Assembly (NCBI GenBank): GCA_936432065.2
Contig: OW386289.2
Location: forward strand, 94,857,736 to 94,921,735
Length of the DNA: 64,000 nucleotides
Source: Rutpela maculata
Taxonomy: Eukaryota > Arthropoda > Insecta > Coleoptera > Cerambycidae
Reading direction: 5' to 3'
Positions 1 to 11,198 of this stretch are shown piece by piece. Position 1 is the first letter of the stretch. Every line of letters starts with the position of its first letter. Under the pieces are notes generated by a model. That model made no database searches and was not told the DNA's origin. It saw nothing but the letters and a program-made list of their open reading frames with translations. Position numbers and translations under genes: made by a program.

Positions 1-295
1 TCAGAGGGAACAAAGTTTAAACTATTTAAAAATCGAGCAACTTGTAAGTGGTCAGCAAGGTCCCGTTCCTCGTAAAAAATACAGAGATTGTTCGGAGAGG
101 ATAGCGTCTTGCACAAAATTTTGATAGAGAAAATTTGTGCGATTAGTTACGTGGTATAGCTCATAATTCATCTTATTAGTGATTATTTATTATTTATACC
201 TTTATTTTTTGGCGTTTGCCTATTTGAAATATAAATGTTAATTAATTTATCCGTATTTTTTTCTAATTTGATTTTGTTTATTTTACATTTCGATA

Positions 296-413
296 AATTT
301 TCCATCGATAAACTGGTTAATATACATTCGATAAATTGATGATTAGGTGAATTGTAATTCGGTGAATTGTAATTCGGTGAATTGTATTTGGTAAATTTTC
401 CATCGATAAACTG
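296..413. repeat. short direct and tandem repeats
   Basis: A 22-bp string containing TTTTCCATCGATAAACTG occurs at about 294-315 and again at 392-413. Between them a 15-bp unit (GGTGAATTGTAATTC) is repeated three times at 346-390, the last copy diverged. No coding sense is seen; it reads as replication-slippage sequence. Confidence 0.75.
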
Positions 414-442
414 TTTTCGATGAATTTTACTGGATCCCAGAG

Positions 443-840
443 CATCCTTATGTATTTGGACCCGCTGAAACCGAATTCGAAGACAGAATTATCAGATTGG
501 CTCGATTTTCAGTTTTTTAGACCAATGTATCCTTACCAAATACATAAAGGATGCACTGGTATGGTCCGCCGGACAGACCATTTTTTTGGGGTTAAGGGTT
601 AAAAATGAGCCAATCTGACAATTATTCTGACTTTGGATTCGGTTTTAGCGGGTCCAAATACATAAGGATACACTGGTGTGGTCCGCAGGCCAGACCACTC
701 TTTTTGTTTGGGGTTTTTTTTTGGGGTTGGGGGTGAATGCCGAGCGAATCTGACAATTCTGTCTTCAGATTTTGTTTTAGAGGGTCAAAATACATAAGGA
801 CACACTAACCTGGTCCGCAGGCCAGACCACGTTTTTTTTT
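443..840. repeat. ~120-130-bp tandem repeat with an inverted partial copy
   Basis: The segment at 537-654 (contains TGGTCCGCCGGACAGACCA and ends GCGGGTCC) is repeated at 655-786, with a third partial copy at 787-840 (contains TGGTCCGCAGGCCAGACCA). The 61 bp at 443-503 are an inverted copy of about 607-669. Each unit carries a small palindrome (TGGTCYG...CRGACCA). The 60-codon open frame at 420-602 lies inside this repeat and shows no protein features, so it is not called a gene. Confidence 0.8.
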
Positions 841-2090
841 GTGTGGCTGTCATTAAACAAAAAAAGTAAAATACTTGTAAAAAGATTTCTGCGATAAATG
901 ATTTTTAATATCATGGAAATTGGTTCTATATACATCTAAAAATGAGTTTAAAAAAATTTCGATTGGCAACAACTTTGATTTAAATTTGGTTGTAGCACAC
1001 CGTTATTATTGTCATTACACCTGAAACAATATTAATTTGCATATTTCTTAAAATAAATGTATGTAGTCCACAACAAAATATTCATCCTTAAATAGACAAT
1101 TAATCAATATTCTCAACAATAGTTTTCAAACCATGAGGAACGAATTACCAAAAAAAAAAACAATTCTTTTCTCATGTATGTGTTACATAGTTGCTTATAC
1201 TTTGTATCAAAATGATGTTGAACTTAGCGATAAATTCAAACTATTTTAATAAAGAATAATTTAATCGCAGAGTCAGACTTTATAAGAGCTCTATAAAGAA
1301 AATTTAATTATTTCAAGTACAGCGAAAAATTTTAATGGCTGTTAATGGCTTAATTTACACACCTGCTACCTTAAAATTGTTAATGACGTTCAACTATAAA
1401 GATTAAGGGGTTATTTATTGCTGGTTTTACAGCAACCAACGTAAGTACAATTTCGCTAGGCAATAAATAAAAGGCAGATTATACGTTTAATGGTTGACTT
1501 TAAAGTTGAGTGCTGGAGTGTAGAAAAATAATGAATTTATAATTCACGATAATGGAAAACGTCTCTATAAACTTATATTAATTTTATAAATGAGTTATAT
1601 TTACTGATATGGAGTTTTCAAATAAAGTTTATGTGTATTTGAAATATAACCTAAATGTGCGCATAAAATATGAGCTAGTCTACCTAGATGGTTCTGAAAT
1701 AGCATATAGTACAGTTTCGAAAGAATAAAATTTATCAAAACCTGTATTAAACGGAAAACTTAATTTGTTGGCTTTAACTAGTATTTAAGGTATGTAACGA
1801 AATAAAAAAAGGTTGAAGGGGCAAAGTGTCGGCTACGACCTGAAAATGTCCATAATAATAGTATAGTACAGACCAACTGGAATTTTTCGTAGATCTTATA
1901 GCCGGATCGAAGCAGGTAAACAATTAATGCTCGCCCCAACATGTTTGCTCTTTGAAACACAGTTTCTTTTATGCCAATAGATTTAGGTATAATGCGTTCG
2001 AAAAAATCACAAAAGAAATTCATGATTGGTCAATTACTTAAATTTGACAAAAGAATAAAATTTGCTTATCTAATATCACTATTGCCTAAG
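841..2090. other. AT-rich interval, no gene seen
   Basis: No recognisable coding, RNA or TE hallmark. An 81-codon minus-strand frame (1778-2023) has no domain signature and is regarded as chance. Confidence 0.6.
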
Positions 2091-2094
2091 ATTT

Positions 2095-2225
2095 TATTCG
2101 AAATTTTTTCGAAAGCTTCGTTGCCTGGTAATATAAAGAGTGTGAATTGACAGTTTACTTTCTCGAGTTATGAATTTTATTACCTTATATTACCTCTTGG
2201 CAACTTAGCTTGAGAAAAAATTTAT
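2095..2225. repeat. foldback family A, copy 1 (imperfect hairpin)
   Basis: The left arm (AAATTTTTTCGAAAGCTTCG, then TGCCTGGTAATATAAAGAGTG) is followed by a right arm that is its diverged reverse complement (TTACCTCTTGGCAACTTAGC, then TTGAGAAAAAATTTATAGATA). The same arm sequence recurs as the reverse complement of about 57035-57110, where it is part of a much better hairpin. This defines a dispersed foldback/MITE-like family. Confidence 0.65.
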
Positions 2226-2230
2226 AGATA

Positions 2231-2925
2231 TACTACGGGAGCCCACCTTAAGTCCCTGTGCAACCCCTCCCCCTGATTATTTAGGACAATGTTTTTCATG
2301 AAGACTGAAGCCTAAGGAACAATTTAAGAGATGTCCTAAAAAAAAAAAATTGGCTGCACTTTCAAAATGGCGTCCGTTTAAAAAAAAATTTGCAAATGTG
2401 GTTTTTGTCATTTAACACAAAAACTAAAAAAGATTGAAAAAAACTTTCTTCACAGAAAACAAAGTGCATAAAATTTTCTATAATTTTGTTCCTATACAAT
2501 ATTTGCATAGGAGTTACCATTTTCGAGATAAATGATTCATCTCTTAAAATAATACATAAAATTCAATATAAAACGTAACACTACGGAAGCCCACCCTAAC
2601 TGTCCGTGCACCCTCCCCGATCCTGGGGTATCTGGAAAACGGTAACTCCTATCCAAATATTGTAATAGGAACAAAATTGTAGAAAATCTTATGCTCTTTG
2701 TTTTTTTGTGCAGAAAGTTTTTCTCCATCTTTTTTAGTTTTTGTGTTAAACGATAAAAATAATATTTGCATTTTTTTTTAAATGGACGCTATTTTGAAAG
2801 TGGAGCCAATTCTTTTTTTTTATGACATGTCTTAAATTGTTCCTTAGGCATTAATCTTTATGAAAAACATTGTCCCCAAGGATCGGGCGGGGGGGTGCAC
2901 GTACAGCTAGGGAGGGCTCCCCGAC
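2231..2925. mobile_element. foldback element with ~290-bp inverted arms
   Basis: The left arm (about 2231-2520) and right arm (about 2640-2925) are diverged inverted copies. Shared landmarks are GGACAATGTTTTTCATGAAG, CCTAAGGAACAATTTAAGA, the pair AAAATGGCGTCC / AAAATAGCGTCC, and TAACACAAAAACTAAAAAAG. The terminal motif ACTACGGGAGCCCACC at 2231 is repeated at 2580 (ACTACGGAAGCCCACC) inside the spacer and mirrored near 2910-2925. The spacer therefore carries a second left end, suggesting one copy inserted in or recombined with another. No coding capacity; a non-autonomous foldback. No target duplication could be defined by eye. Confidence 0.8.
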
Positions 2926-4014
2926 TAATAAAATTTGAAAGCACGACTGGTATTTGGGGAGAATATTTCACGAATAAATACCTTGAAAAATAAGTAGAAT
3001 ATACCATAAACATTCCTTTATAACATACAAAAAAGTCGTAACCCCATTCAACCCCCTTTTCGAAATTTTGGATTTTTTACAACCTGCGACACGTATTCCG
3101 CGAGCACCGGCAGCATCGCTCACTTGATACAAGGGGATGCGGAATCAATTGTTAAATAACTTTTTATCTTTATAATATCCTTTGAAGCTATAATTAGTAT
3201 TTATTATCAATAAAATTTGATCTGTTCAAGGAATATTTCGAAAAAAATTCAGTTCTATAGTTATTTACTTATTTATTTATTTCGTTTCATTCTATATACT
3301 CTTACAACCCCTAAAGTCGTCCCTGGGGGTAAATATCTTTCAATTTTTTTTATGGGCTAATTAAGCGTTTTCCTATAACGTTAAACCGTTGAGTGAAAAG
3401 TTTACCAAGAGGCGCAATCGTGTACTTGAAATCGTAGCCAAAGCAGGGTCTGATATACAGTACGGCGCCACCGGCATTGGGTTCTAAGATCTTAGTCAGT
3501 TGCACAAACATCAGTTAGGTTGATGGCAGGCACTCGTATGGTTCGCGCCGCGTAAATCGTCCCTTTTGATAAACAAGGAGATTTGTCTCTGCGCCAGAGA
3601 CGGCTCTCACATAGACATAATATTTAAATGCAAACACCTACTGAAACATTCAGAAAAACGACGAAATGGTGAAATATTCATCATTGCCAGCTACATTGTA
3701 TTTTTAAATTTAACCTAAAAACGGTAATGATTCTTACAAAAACATGTAATGCATACCTAGCAAATAAAAAACAATTTTGAATCAAACACATACCTTCCTG
3801 TTCTGTTTAGTGTGTGGCGTGTTTATTATGTTTATTTTCATAACAATTAAATATAAAAACCCAGTGAGCTGCTGGCAACATAAAATATTTTTTTCCCAGT
3901 AAAATAAACCATTTTGATATAATATTAAATAATACATAACAAAGAAAATTAAGTAAAAGTTCCATGTACCAAGTGTATCACAAATGCGCACAACGTGATA
4001 AAGTGAATTTTATT
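2926..4014. other. AT-rich interval with two GC-richer patches
   Basis: Patches at 3085-3145 and 3445-3605 are clearly richer in G+C and CpG than their surroundings but contain no open frame or RNA structure I recognise. The rest is simple AT-rich sequence, including TTTA runs near 3265. Confidence 0.5.
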
Positions 4015-4777
4015 ACTTTCACATCCAGTGGAAGTATAGTAACGGCAAAAAAATTTAAAGAAACTGTCATTGTTCAAATAGGCTTAGAATGTCATGAGAC
4101 GTCGAGATTTTAAATTTGAGCAAAACAAATTTCTGTTTGCCCGTAACTTTTTTGTGCGCATGTTTACTCTGGAACCGTTAAAGATATTGACTTGAAATTT
4201 GATACACGTATGTATTTTAACGAGAACTGGAACTAGATTATATTTTCATCTTATTCTGTTGAAGGGTAAATTGGGATAAAGGGGGGCTAAATACGTAAAT
4301 CAAGCATGTAAGAGTCCATAAAATTGGTTAGTATATATAAGAAAAGGTAAGGGCTCAAAAAATTACTCCCATTACCACCCCCACCTCACTATTAAAGGGG
4401 GGTGGAAAAGCCTCAACATATTTTTTACTTCATTTGCCCCCTCTACCACCCCCTTCTACCACCCCCCACTACCGATGTTACATATCGTTTTATAGGTTTT
4501 TGGAGTAGGCGATTTCAAATATTATGTTATTAAAGTTTCATAAATAATTTTCACATAGTGGAGTGCAATTTTTTTCTTCTTTGTGAGAGACTTGGATAGA
4601 AAACGTGGATGTGGAATTTTAAGGTCTATAAACAGGTTGCTAAATTGATACCAATGTTTCAAGGATCGATGAGGATACAGTAACGCGTCCTTGCGTGTGT
4701 ATCTAACTTCTACGATTTTCAATTACAATACCATGCAACCTGTTCGGTGTTTCTATTATTTTCTTTATTCTTAAATA

Positions 4778-5256
4778 AGTGGGTTATCTCGAGTAGTATA
4801 TAGATGCGCAGTGGATTTCCTCGAGTACTATGGATGCGCGGTGGCTTTCCTCGAGTACTATAGATGCGCTGTAGGTTACTCCAAGTAATATGGATGCGCA
4901 GTAGATTTCCTTGAATAAAATGGATGCGCAATGGGTTACCTTGAGTAGTATGGATGCGCAGTGGGTTTTCACGAGTAAAATAGATGCGCAGTAGGTTACC
5001 TCAAGTAGTATGGATGCGCATTGGGTTTCCTCGAGTAACATGGATGCGCAGTGGGTTATCTCGAGTAGTTTGGATGCGAAGTTGGTTATCTCGGATGGTA
5101 CGGATGCGTAGTAGGTTTCCTCGAGTATAATGGATGCGCAGTGGCTTTCCTTGAGTAGGTACTGTTGATGCGCAGTAGGTTACCTATACGGATACGCAGT
5201 GGGCTTCCTCGAATAAAATAGATGCACAGTGGGTTACCTCGAGTAGTATAGATGCG
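4778..5256. repeat. 30-bp minisatellite array 1
   Basis: About 16 imperfect units around GGATGCGCAGTGGGTTACC followed by TCGAGTAGTAT. Units carry frequent substitutions and a few indels. Because the unit length is a multiple of three, several frames stay open and give artefactual 10-residue repeat peptides (minus strand, 4719-5041 and 5086-5313). Confidence 0.9.
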
Positions 5257-5359
5257 TTTCCTCAAAGAAAGTGCTTGAAGTTGATTACTTCCACCGTGTA
5301 GTCCATGGCACATTATGATTGTTTATATTTTTGTCATGCCATTTTCTACGTATTGCTCC
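5257..5359. other. conserved linker between minisatellite and second repeat
   Basis: It contains TTTTTGTCATGCCATTTTCT followed by ACGTATT. The equivalent stretch at 23160-23195 reads TTTGTCTTGCCATTTTCTGC. The linker is therefore a fixed part of the composite, not random flank. Confidence 0.65.
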
Positions 5360-6026
5360 CACTTCCAGTATAAGTGTAGTAATTTTGAAAACACTTATTT
5401 AAATAGGCTTAGAATGTTATGACATGTCGAGATTTTAAGTTGAGGCAAAAAATAATTTCTATCGCGTCGGTCTCTGACGTTTTGGGTGCACGATTACTCT
5501 CGAACCGTTTAATTGACTTGAAAATTGGTACACATATGTATTTTAACGAGATCTGGAATTAGGTTATATTTTGATTTTATTCCGTTAAAGGGTTGATTGG
5601 TAAATTGGGATAAATGGGGGTAAATAGGTAAATTAAGCAAGTAAGAGTCCATAAAATTTGGTATTTAGCTTATTATTATATAAAAGAAGTTAAAGTCTTA
5701 GAAAAAGTTTTGGCATTAACTACCCCCATTATCACCCCCACGCGATTATTAAAGGGGGTGAAAAAAAAAATTGTGATTCAGTGTGTACAGGAACCAAAGG
5801 CCTCAAAAAATTTTCCACTTCATCCACCCGCGTATCACCTCCTACCACCACCCCAACCCCCACAATCGATGTGGCATATCGTTTTTTGGTTTTCATTTAG
5901 GAAATCTCATAAACAATTATTTCCACATGGTGGAGTGCAAATATAGTGTTTTCGTTTTGAGAGACTTGGATAGGAAATCTGGATGTGGAAGTAGTGATTC
6001 CTTAAAATGTTAAAACCGCTGCCCAA

Positions 6027-6393
6027 GGAATTACTATTTCCACATCCTGATGTTCTATCCAAGTCGCTCAAAACGAAAAATATTTTGATACTATATTTGC
6101 ACTCTACTATGTGGAAATAATTGTTTATAGAACTTTAATTATATAATATTTGAAATCGCCTACCCCAGAAACTCATAAAGCGATATACCACATCGGTAGT
6201 GGGGGTGGGGGTGGGGGTGGATGAAGTAAAAAAAAATGTTTGAAGCCTTTGGTTCTTGTACACACACTAACTCACAATTTTATTTCCCCCCTCCCCTTCA
6301 ATAATGAGAGTGATAATGGTTAAATTTTTTGAGACCTTGTATTTACTAAATACCAATTTTTGTCGTTGTTATACTTCCACTGGATGTGGAAGT
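6027..6393 (-). repeat. composite terminal repeat, inverted, internally deleted copy
   Basis: Read on the minus strand it begins ACTTCCACATCCAGTGGAAG, preceded by TTTT. It lacks the mid-part of the ~600-bp repeat, then continues through the CACC-rich stretch and ends with the sequence CCTTGGGCAGCGGTTTT. Its 3' end lies tail to tail with the 3' end of the preceding copy, so 5940-6060 forms an imperfect palindrome. Confidence 0.8.
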
Positions 6394-6929
6394 AAAAGGC
6401 ATATTGACATTTTATGATGAAACTGTTATTTTTAAGATATCACAAAATTATCCATTTTGCACCTTTCTTAACCCTAGTAAATTTTGAATATGTTTTAGAT
6501 GACATTTTCCATTACTACTGCCGCAAAAATATTGTTGCAATATTTTTCGGGTTTACACCATTCCTTTCTTTAATTCTGCTGAACTGTAATAATCAATTTG
6601 TACAAAAAAAAATTTTATCCTCTCCCAAATATACTGCTACTGCAGTGATGGGTTCATTAAAAGTTATTTATTTGTTTATAGGTTTTTCTCTGTAATTGCT
6701 TTTTTTAATAATTAAAACGAAAAAGCGATTTTATTGGGAAAAAGAGTAATAATTAGTAAACATAATAAAAATTAACTTAATTTGAATATCTGCGGAAAGA
6801 CTGGTTAATTTTTTTTTTATTACAAGTAGGTATTACTTTTCCGAGAGCATAGTTTTCGAGGCGATAAAGTATCGCACAAATGGTACACTTCTGAAATCGC
6901 TTGCATTTTTCTTCTGGTACTAGCAAAAA
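6394..6929. other. AT-rich interval, no gene seen
   Basis: A 93-codon plus-strand frame (6414-6695) is hydrophobic by base composition (TTT/TTA codons) and has no family signature. It is regarded as chance. Confidence 0.5.
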
Positions 6930-8095
6930 AAATATTTTAGTGCGATTTCATTGAGTTCGATGGTAACAGTATTTGTGAATATTTCAAGACCTCCCAATTT
7001 GCTTACACGATTATAAAAAAGTATATTGAAATTTCGAAGAAGGTATTTTTTGACTTACACAGCAAGAACGGTAATAAGTATAACGAAAATGCACTTTTTA
7101 TAAAGCATCGAATTTTGTACAAAAAAGTCCCTGAGAGCATATTTTTATCTATTATAGCTCACATGCCAAAGGCGCCCGCGCGCAAATTTCAAAGTAACTG
7201 TTTTTCGCGCTGTTCTCCAAGCAGCCCGTTAAAGCAGTTAAATATTATTTGTCCAATGAGAATTTGTGGTCGATTTTTTTATTTATGAATTTCTGACCGC
7301 TCTGCACGATGGCGTCCTTCATTTTTCTTAAATATGCGTTATTTAATGCAAAAAACATTTAAAAAATCGTACATTTGAACTTTTCCACCTTGTAGGAAGT
7401 AATTTTCTTTCTTAAAAAAATGTATTTATTGTTGACATATCATTTTGTTTTTATTTATCACATATAAACAATTAATATTAGGACCGAAAAGTGTAATTTT
7501 TCATTTTCATCGATTTTTATATAACTGGAACTTGCCGCATATTTTTATTAATTAGTGTTTTTATCTGTACAATTGTACATACATTTCAATAACACAAAGA
7601 ATATTTAACTATTTTTTTATTTTATTTCAACATTTTTTTAATACTTGTAACTCCATTATTAATATTATGCATCGTATAAAAAACAGTTTTAAACAGAAGT
7701 TACTCATTATGTTTTGTGTAATTTAAATTTGACTATTAGCATCGCCGTTTCCTTAATTTTTTGTTTGTTAATTATGTCGGCTCACGCCAGTGCCACTTGC
7801 AGAGTAGCGTAAAAAACAGTCATTTTTATGCTTACACGTGAGCACCTGTAGCTCGAAAACTATAGTAGATAAGAATATGCCCTCGCGGACTTGTTTGTAG
7901 AAAATTCCATGTTGTACAAAAAAAAGTGCGGTGCATTTTCGTATTTATTACCGTTCTCGCTACGCAAGCGCTGAAAGATCAAAAACACCATCCTCGACAT
8001 TTGCATATTCTTTTTTCTAATTATTTTAAAAAATTGGGAGGTCTTAAACGTACTCATAAATACTATTCCATGATGCTGAACCGAATAGCAAAATA
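6930..8095. mobile_element. foldback element, ~200-bp diverged arms
   Basis: The left arm (about 6955-7155) and right arm (about 7860-8075) are inverted relatives. Shared landmarks, read in the left orientation, are AAGACCTCCCAATTT, GAACGGTAATAA, ACGAAAATGCAC, TTTTGTACAAAAAAGTCC / TTCTACAAACAAGTCC and GCATATTTTTATCTA. The interior (7160-7850) is AT-rich without coding signal. No target duplication resolved. Confidence 0.65.
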
Positions 8096-9739
8096 AAATA
8101 TTTTTAATTTATCACATTTTTATAAATTTCAGAAATTGAACAAAAATCTCAAAAAAAACATTTTTTGAACCCCAAATGGGTCTCGAGGACAAATAACAAT
8201 TGCAATTTCGAACAAAACACGATTGTTACAGCGCACAACGTGGCGACTTAAAAGATGAAATGCTACAATAATTGATAGTTAAAGGTTTCTCTTGTTTTTG
8301 AATTTTAAGTGAAACTAGTGAAAGAATTATTTATCTGAGATTTTTGTTTGTAAGTTTTTATTAATAAATTTGTCCTAACAGTAGTAACTTGTAAATGTTT
8401 TTTATCAGGGCGGCAAGCAACTGTTTGCTACAGGTGCCAAATGCCCTGAGCCGGCACTGATTGCGCCGGTCTACAACCTGCGTGGAGAATTATAACTTTT
8501 AATAAATATATTATGTACCCTCGTTCGCTGGATATCAACGTCCAGTATTTCTATTCGCGGTTCGCGCAAAATAACACCGCGCGGTGGCACCACAAGTCAA
8601 CGAAAAATATGTGGATAGGGACGTGGGGGAAGCGTGATGAGCGAGATGAACATATAGGAACCGTTTTGGCCGTATAGTTGCATATCTTATAGACTCTTCA
8701 ATCAACGGTTAAACTGAAAAAATTAATTAATTTGCCAATGTCTACGCTAACAACCTCTCAAAATAACCTCCGATGGTAAATATATTTTTAACTAGTTTTT
8801 CGATTATTCAAACGACTTGCTATAAAGTCCAACTGAAAAAAGTTGAAATACACAATTTTTCAGAAACGCAACCCCTAAAAGCCATTGACATTTATTTTTT
8901 AAATTATTTTTCCCCCATTACATAGTTAATCTGCCTAAGACAAAATTAGATTTTTAGCCACTTTTTGAAATTTTTGGCCCACTGTGATTTGTTAGTTAAA
9001 TAAAATTGACTATCAATTACTATTAAAGACTAATAAAAAATATATAACTGACTACCAATTATTAAGATACTAAAATTATACCGTTTCAAGACACACTGTG
9101 TTTTTGTTCATGTGATGGTCATTAATACACGACGAGGTGCAGGATTCTGACTGTTCCTCCATACTTAGTTTTTATACATCACTTACAACCCCTTGTGCAC
9201 GAACCTTTAATTACGCATGGTAACGTATGCTTTTCGCCGAGATGTGTTTAACCGCCCCAACTAGCGTTCTATTTTATTTCGAGGGTGGCGCAGGCAATTT
9301 TTTGCCCGCTCGTAACTCCGGCGCGGCTAGAACGAAAACAAGTAATTGTCTAAATTGCTCCTGCATTCTGCTGTTTCCACGACACTTTGTTTGCATTTAC
9401 CCGTCACCTACCGATGTCTGGTAGCAACTTGTAATCTTTATGAAATATTCAGGACGTTAAATAGGCGAGTTGCTGCCGAGTTCTAACATGACTTTTACAT
9501 ATGTCACTAGGTAACTAGGATTTTATCGTAACGTGGAAATATACGTTTCTGTTAGGAAATGGCATTGAATGAAAAACGAAATGAAAATACATGGACGGCT
9601 ATCAGCGGAAAGACAAATCAGTTAAATCTTGGTCTCTGGAACACAGCTGTCAATTGACGAAGCGATTGTCTTTTTAACCGATTTCATAAATTTTAAAAAG
9701 TAGGAGGTTCTCAATTCGGTCCGTATATTTTTTAATTTT
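8096..9739. other. intergenic interval with GC-richer islands
   Basis: The patches at 8405-8500, 8515-8650 and 9210-9425 have conspicuously more CpG than their surroundings. A 65-codon frame at 9227-9424 lies in one of them but shows no domain. These could be old TE interiors or degraded exons; I cannot decide. Confidence 0.4.
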
Positions 9740-11190
9740 ATATTTATTCCATCAGTACTCCGGGATTGGCTTATAGTCCAATAAATAAGCCGGAAAATGT
9801 GGAAAAGTGGTGGAACAGCACCGATTTGAAAAATTCCTTTTTTCACGTGTTCTGTGGACCCTCAGGAACATTCATCAGGATTGACTCCTGCATTACCTCC
9901 GAGAATGAGAAAGTTGGGGGGATTTGAATTGCCCCAAAAAATAGCTGTCATAAAAAATTTATAAAATTAATATTTTTTTAATATTTTGCCTCGGAAATGG
10001 GCTCTAGGAGATTTTTTGCATTGCTGAACACGAATCGGAGGTCCAAATTGAGGAATTCCATATTCCAGTATGAAATTCGTGCCATTTTTTGATGAAAATT
10101 GCATTTTTTCGGGCGGAAATTTAAATATGAATATTGTGTTGCGGAAGTGTGCTCTAGGGGTTTTTTGGGTCGCTCATCATGATTTTGGGGTCCAAATTCA
10201 AGAATTCCATATTCTGTACTGGAATTGGGTTTTATTTTTCGTGTCGAATTTTACTTTGAAGGAAAAAATTATGTATGAATATTACGAGTATTTAAAAATA
10301 ATTTTTCAAGTCAATTTTACTTTGAGGAAAAAAAGTTATGTATGAATATTACGAGAATTTTAAATTAATATAAATGGCAATTTTATGCAGGAATGCATGC
10401 ACATTTTTTCTTCTTTCAAGTGAGGTAAGTGATTAAAAGATAACAATTTTCATAAAAATATAGCATTTATTGTGTGGGTACAAAAGGTGGTATTCTCTGT
10501 GATAAAATAGTAATTAATTTATCATTATTTTTTTTATATAATTTACACCATTTATATCAATCATAATCTGAGTCATATTCGAGAACTGGTAATTCAGGAT
10601 TTGTTACTTCTTCTTCAGTGTCACTTTCATCTTCCTGTTCATCCGATATTTCAGCCGGACAAATCGATTCCTCTTCGCAGAAAAACGTTAATATTTAATT
10701 TTTAAAAAATGGAATTTTCCATGGCATATATTCCAGTCTGGAATATGGAATTCTTAAATTTCGACCTCAAACTCATGATCAGCGACCAAGAAAACCTCCT
10801 AGAGCAGATTTTCGTGGAAAAACGTTAATATTTAATTTTTTTCGGAAAAAATGGAATTTTCCATGGCACGTATTCGAGTCTATTCATATTTAAATTTCCA
10901 CCCGAAAGATTCGTGATCAGTGACCCAAAAAACCTCCTAGAGCCCATTTCCGAGGCGAAATATTATTTTTATAAATTTTTTATAACAGCAACATTTTGAG
11001 GCACTTCAACCCCTCCCCCCCTAACTTCCTCATTTTCGGAGGTAATGCAGGGGTCAATGCTGATGAATGTTCTTGGGGGTCTAGGAAATACGTGAAAAAA
11101 GGAATTTTTCAAATCGTTGCTGCTGCACAATTTTTCCACATTTTACACTTTTTTCCGGCTTATTTACTGGATTATTAAGCTATTTCTGTG
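9740..11190. mobile_element. foldback element with tandem subunits in each arm
   Basis: The left arm (about 9765-10250) and right arm (about 10700-11175) are inverted copies. Landmarks: CCAGTAAATAAGCCGGAAAA, AAATTCCTTTTTTCACGT, GAACATTCATCA, GCATTACCTCCGA, GCCTCGGAAATGGGCTCTAG and CAAGAATTCCATATTC. Within each arm a ~110-150-bp subunit (GTGCTCTAGGGGTTTTTTGG ... GGAAATTTAAATATGAATA) is repeated two or three times with divergence. The centre (10260-10700) holds a short acidic open frame. Confidence 0.75.
10557..10694 (-). pseudogene. short acidic C-terminal reading frame, possible exon remnant
   Basis: A 45-codon minus-strand frame, open from the preceding stop, ends at a TGA at 10557-10559. 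It is crowded with Asp/Glu: it contains SDEQEDESDTEEEV and ends EYDSDYD. Such acidic tails are typical of real protein C-termini and are unusual in a genome whose chance frames are rich in Lys, Phe and Tyr. There is no start codon in frame, so it could be a last exon or the tail of a transposase once carried by the surrounding foldback. It lies at the centre of that element, where coding sequence would be expected if the arms are TIRs. Family unknown. Confidence 0.3.
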
Positions 11191-11198
11191 AAATCTTG

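Larger units (their letters stand above)
4015..5992 (+). mobile_element. minisatellite composite element, copy 1 (Helentron-like?)
   Basis: Architecture: ~600-bp repeat, 30-bp minisatellite, short linker, second ~630-bp repeat in the same orientation. The same order occurs at 21771-23869. The element starts ACTTTCACATCCAGTGGAAG, preceded by TT. The flanking repeats carry CTGGATGTGGAAGT near their 3' ends, which is the reverse complement of the start, so there are ~14-bp subterminal inverted repeats. The body contains fixed landmarks (AAATAGGCTTAGAATGT, GTAAGAGTCCATAAAATTGG, polymorphic CACC runs, CATATCGTTTTAT). There is no protein. Non-autonomous Helentron/INE elements share subterminal inverted repeats, a central minisatellite and no target duplication, but assignment is inference. 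An inverted partial copy follows immediately at 6027. Confidence 0.7.

Noticed and set aside
4778..5256. Considered as a CRISPR array because of its regular repeats
   Set aside because: Units are contiguous with no unique spacers, and the DNA is eukaryotic.
4015..5992. Considered as an LTR retrotransposon because of the direct terminal repeats
   Set aside because: No TG..CA ends, primer-binding site, polypurine tract, coding remnant or target duplication; the ends are subterminal inverted repeats instead.
6414..6695. A 93-codon hydrophobic frame considered as a membrane protein
   Set aside because: Hydrophobicity comes from T-rich codons; no start context, no conservation evidence, surrounded by repeats.
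9227..9424. A 65-codon frame in a GC-rich island considered as a possible host exon
   Set aside because: No acceptor/donor pair at convincing positions and no recognisable motif; the island itself is noted instead.
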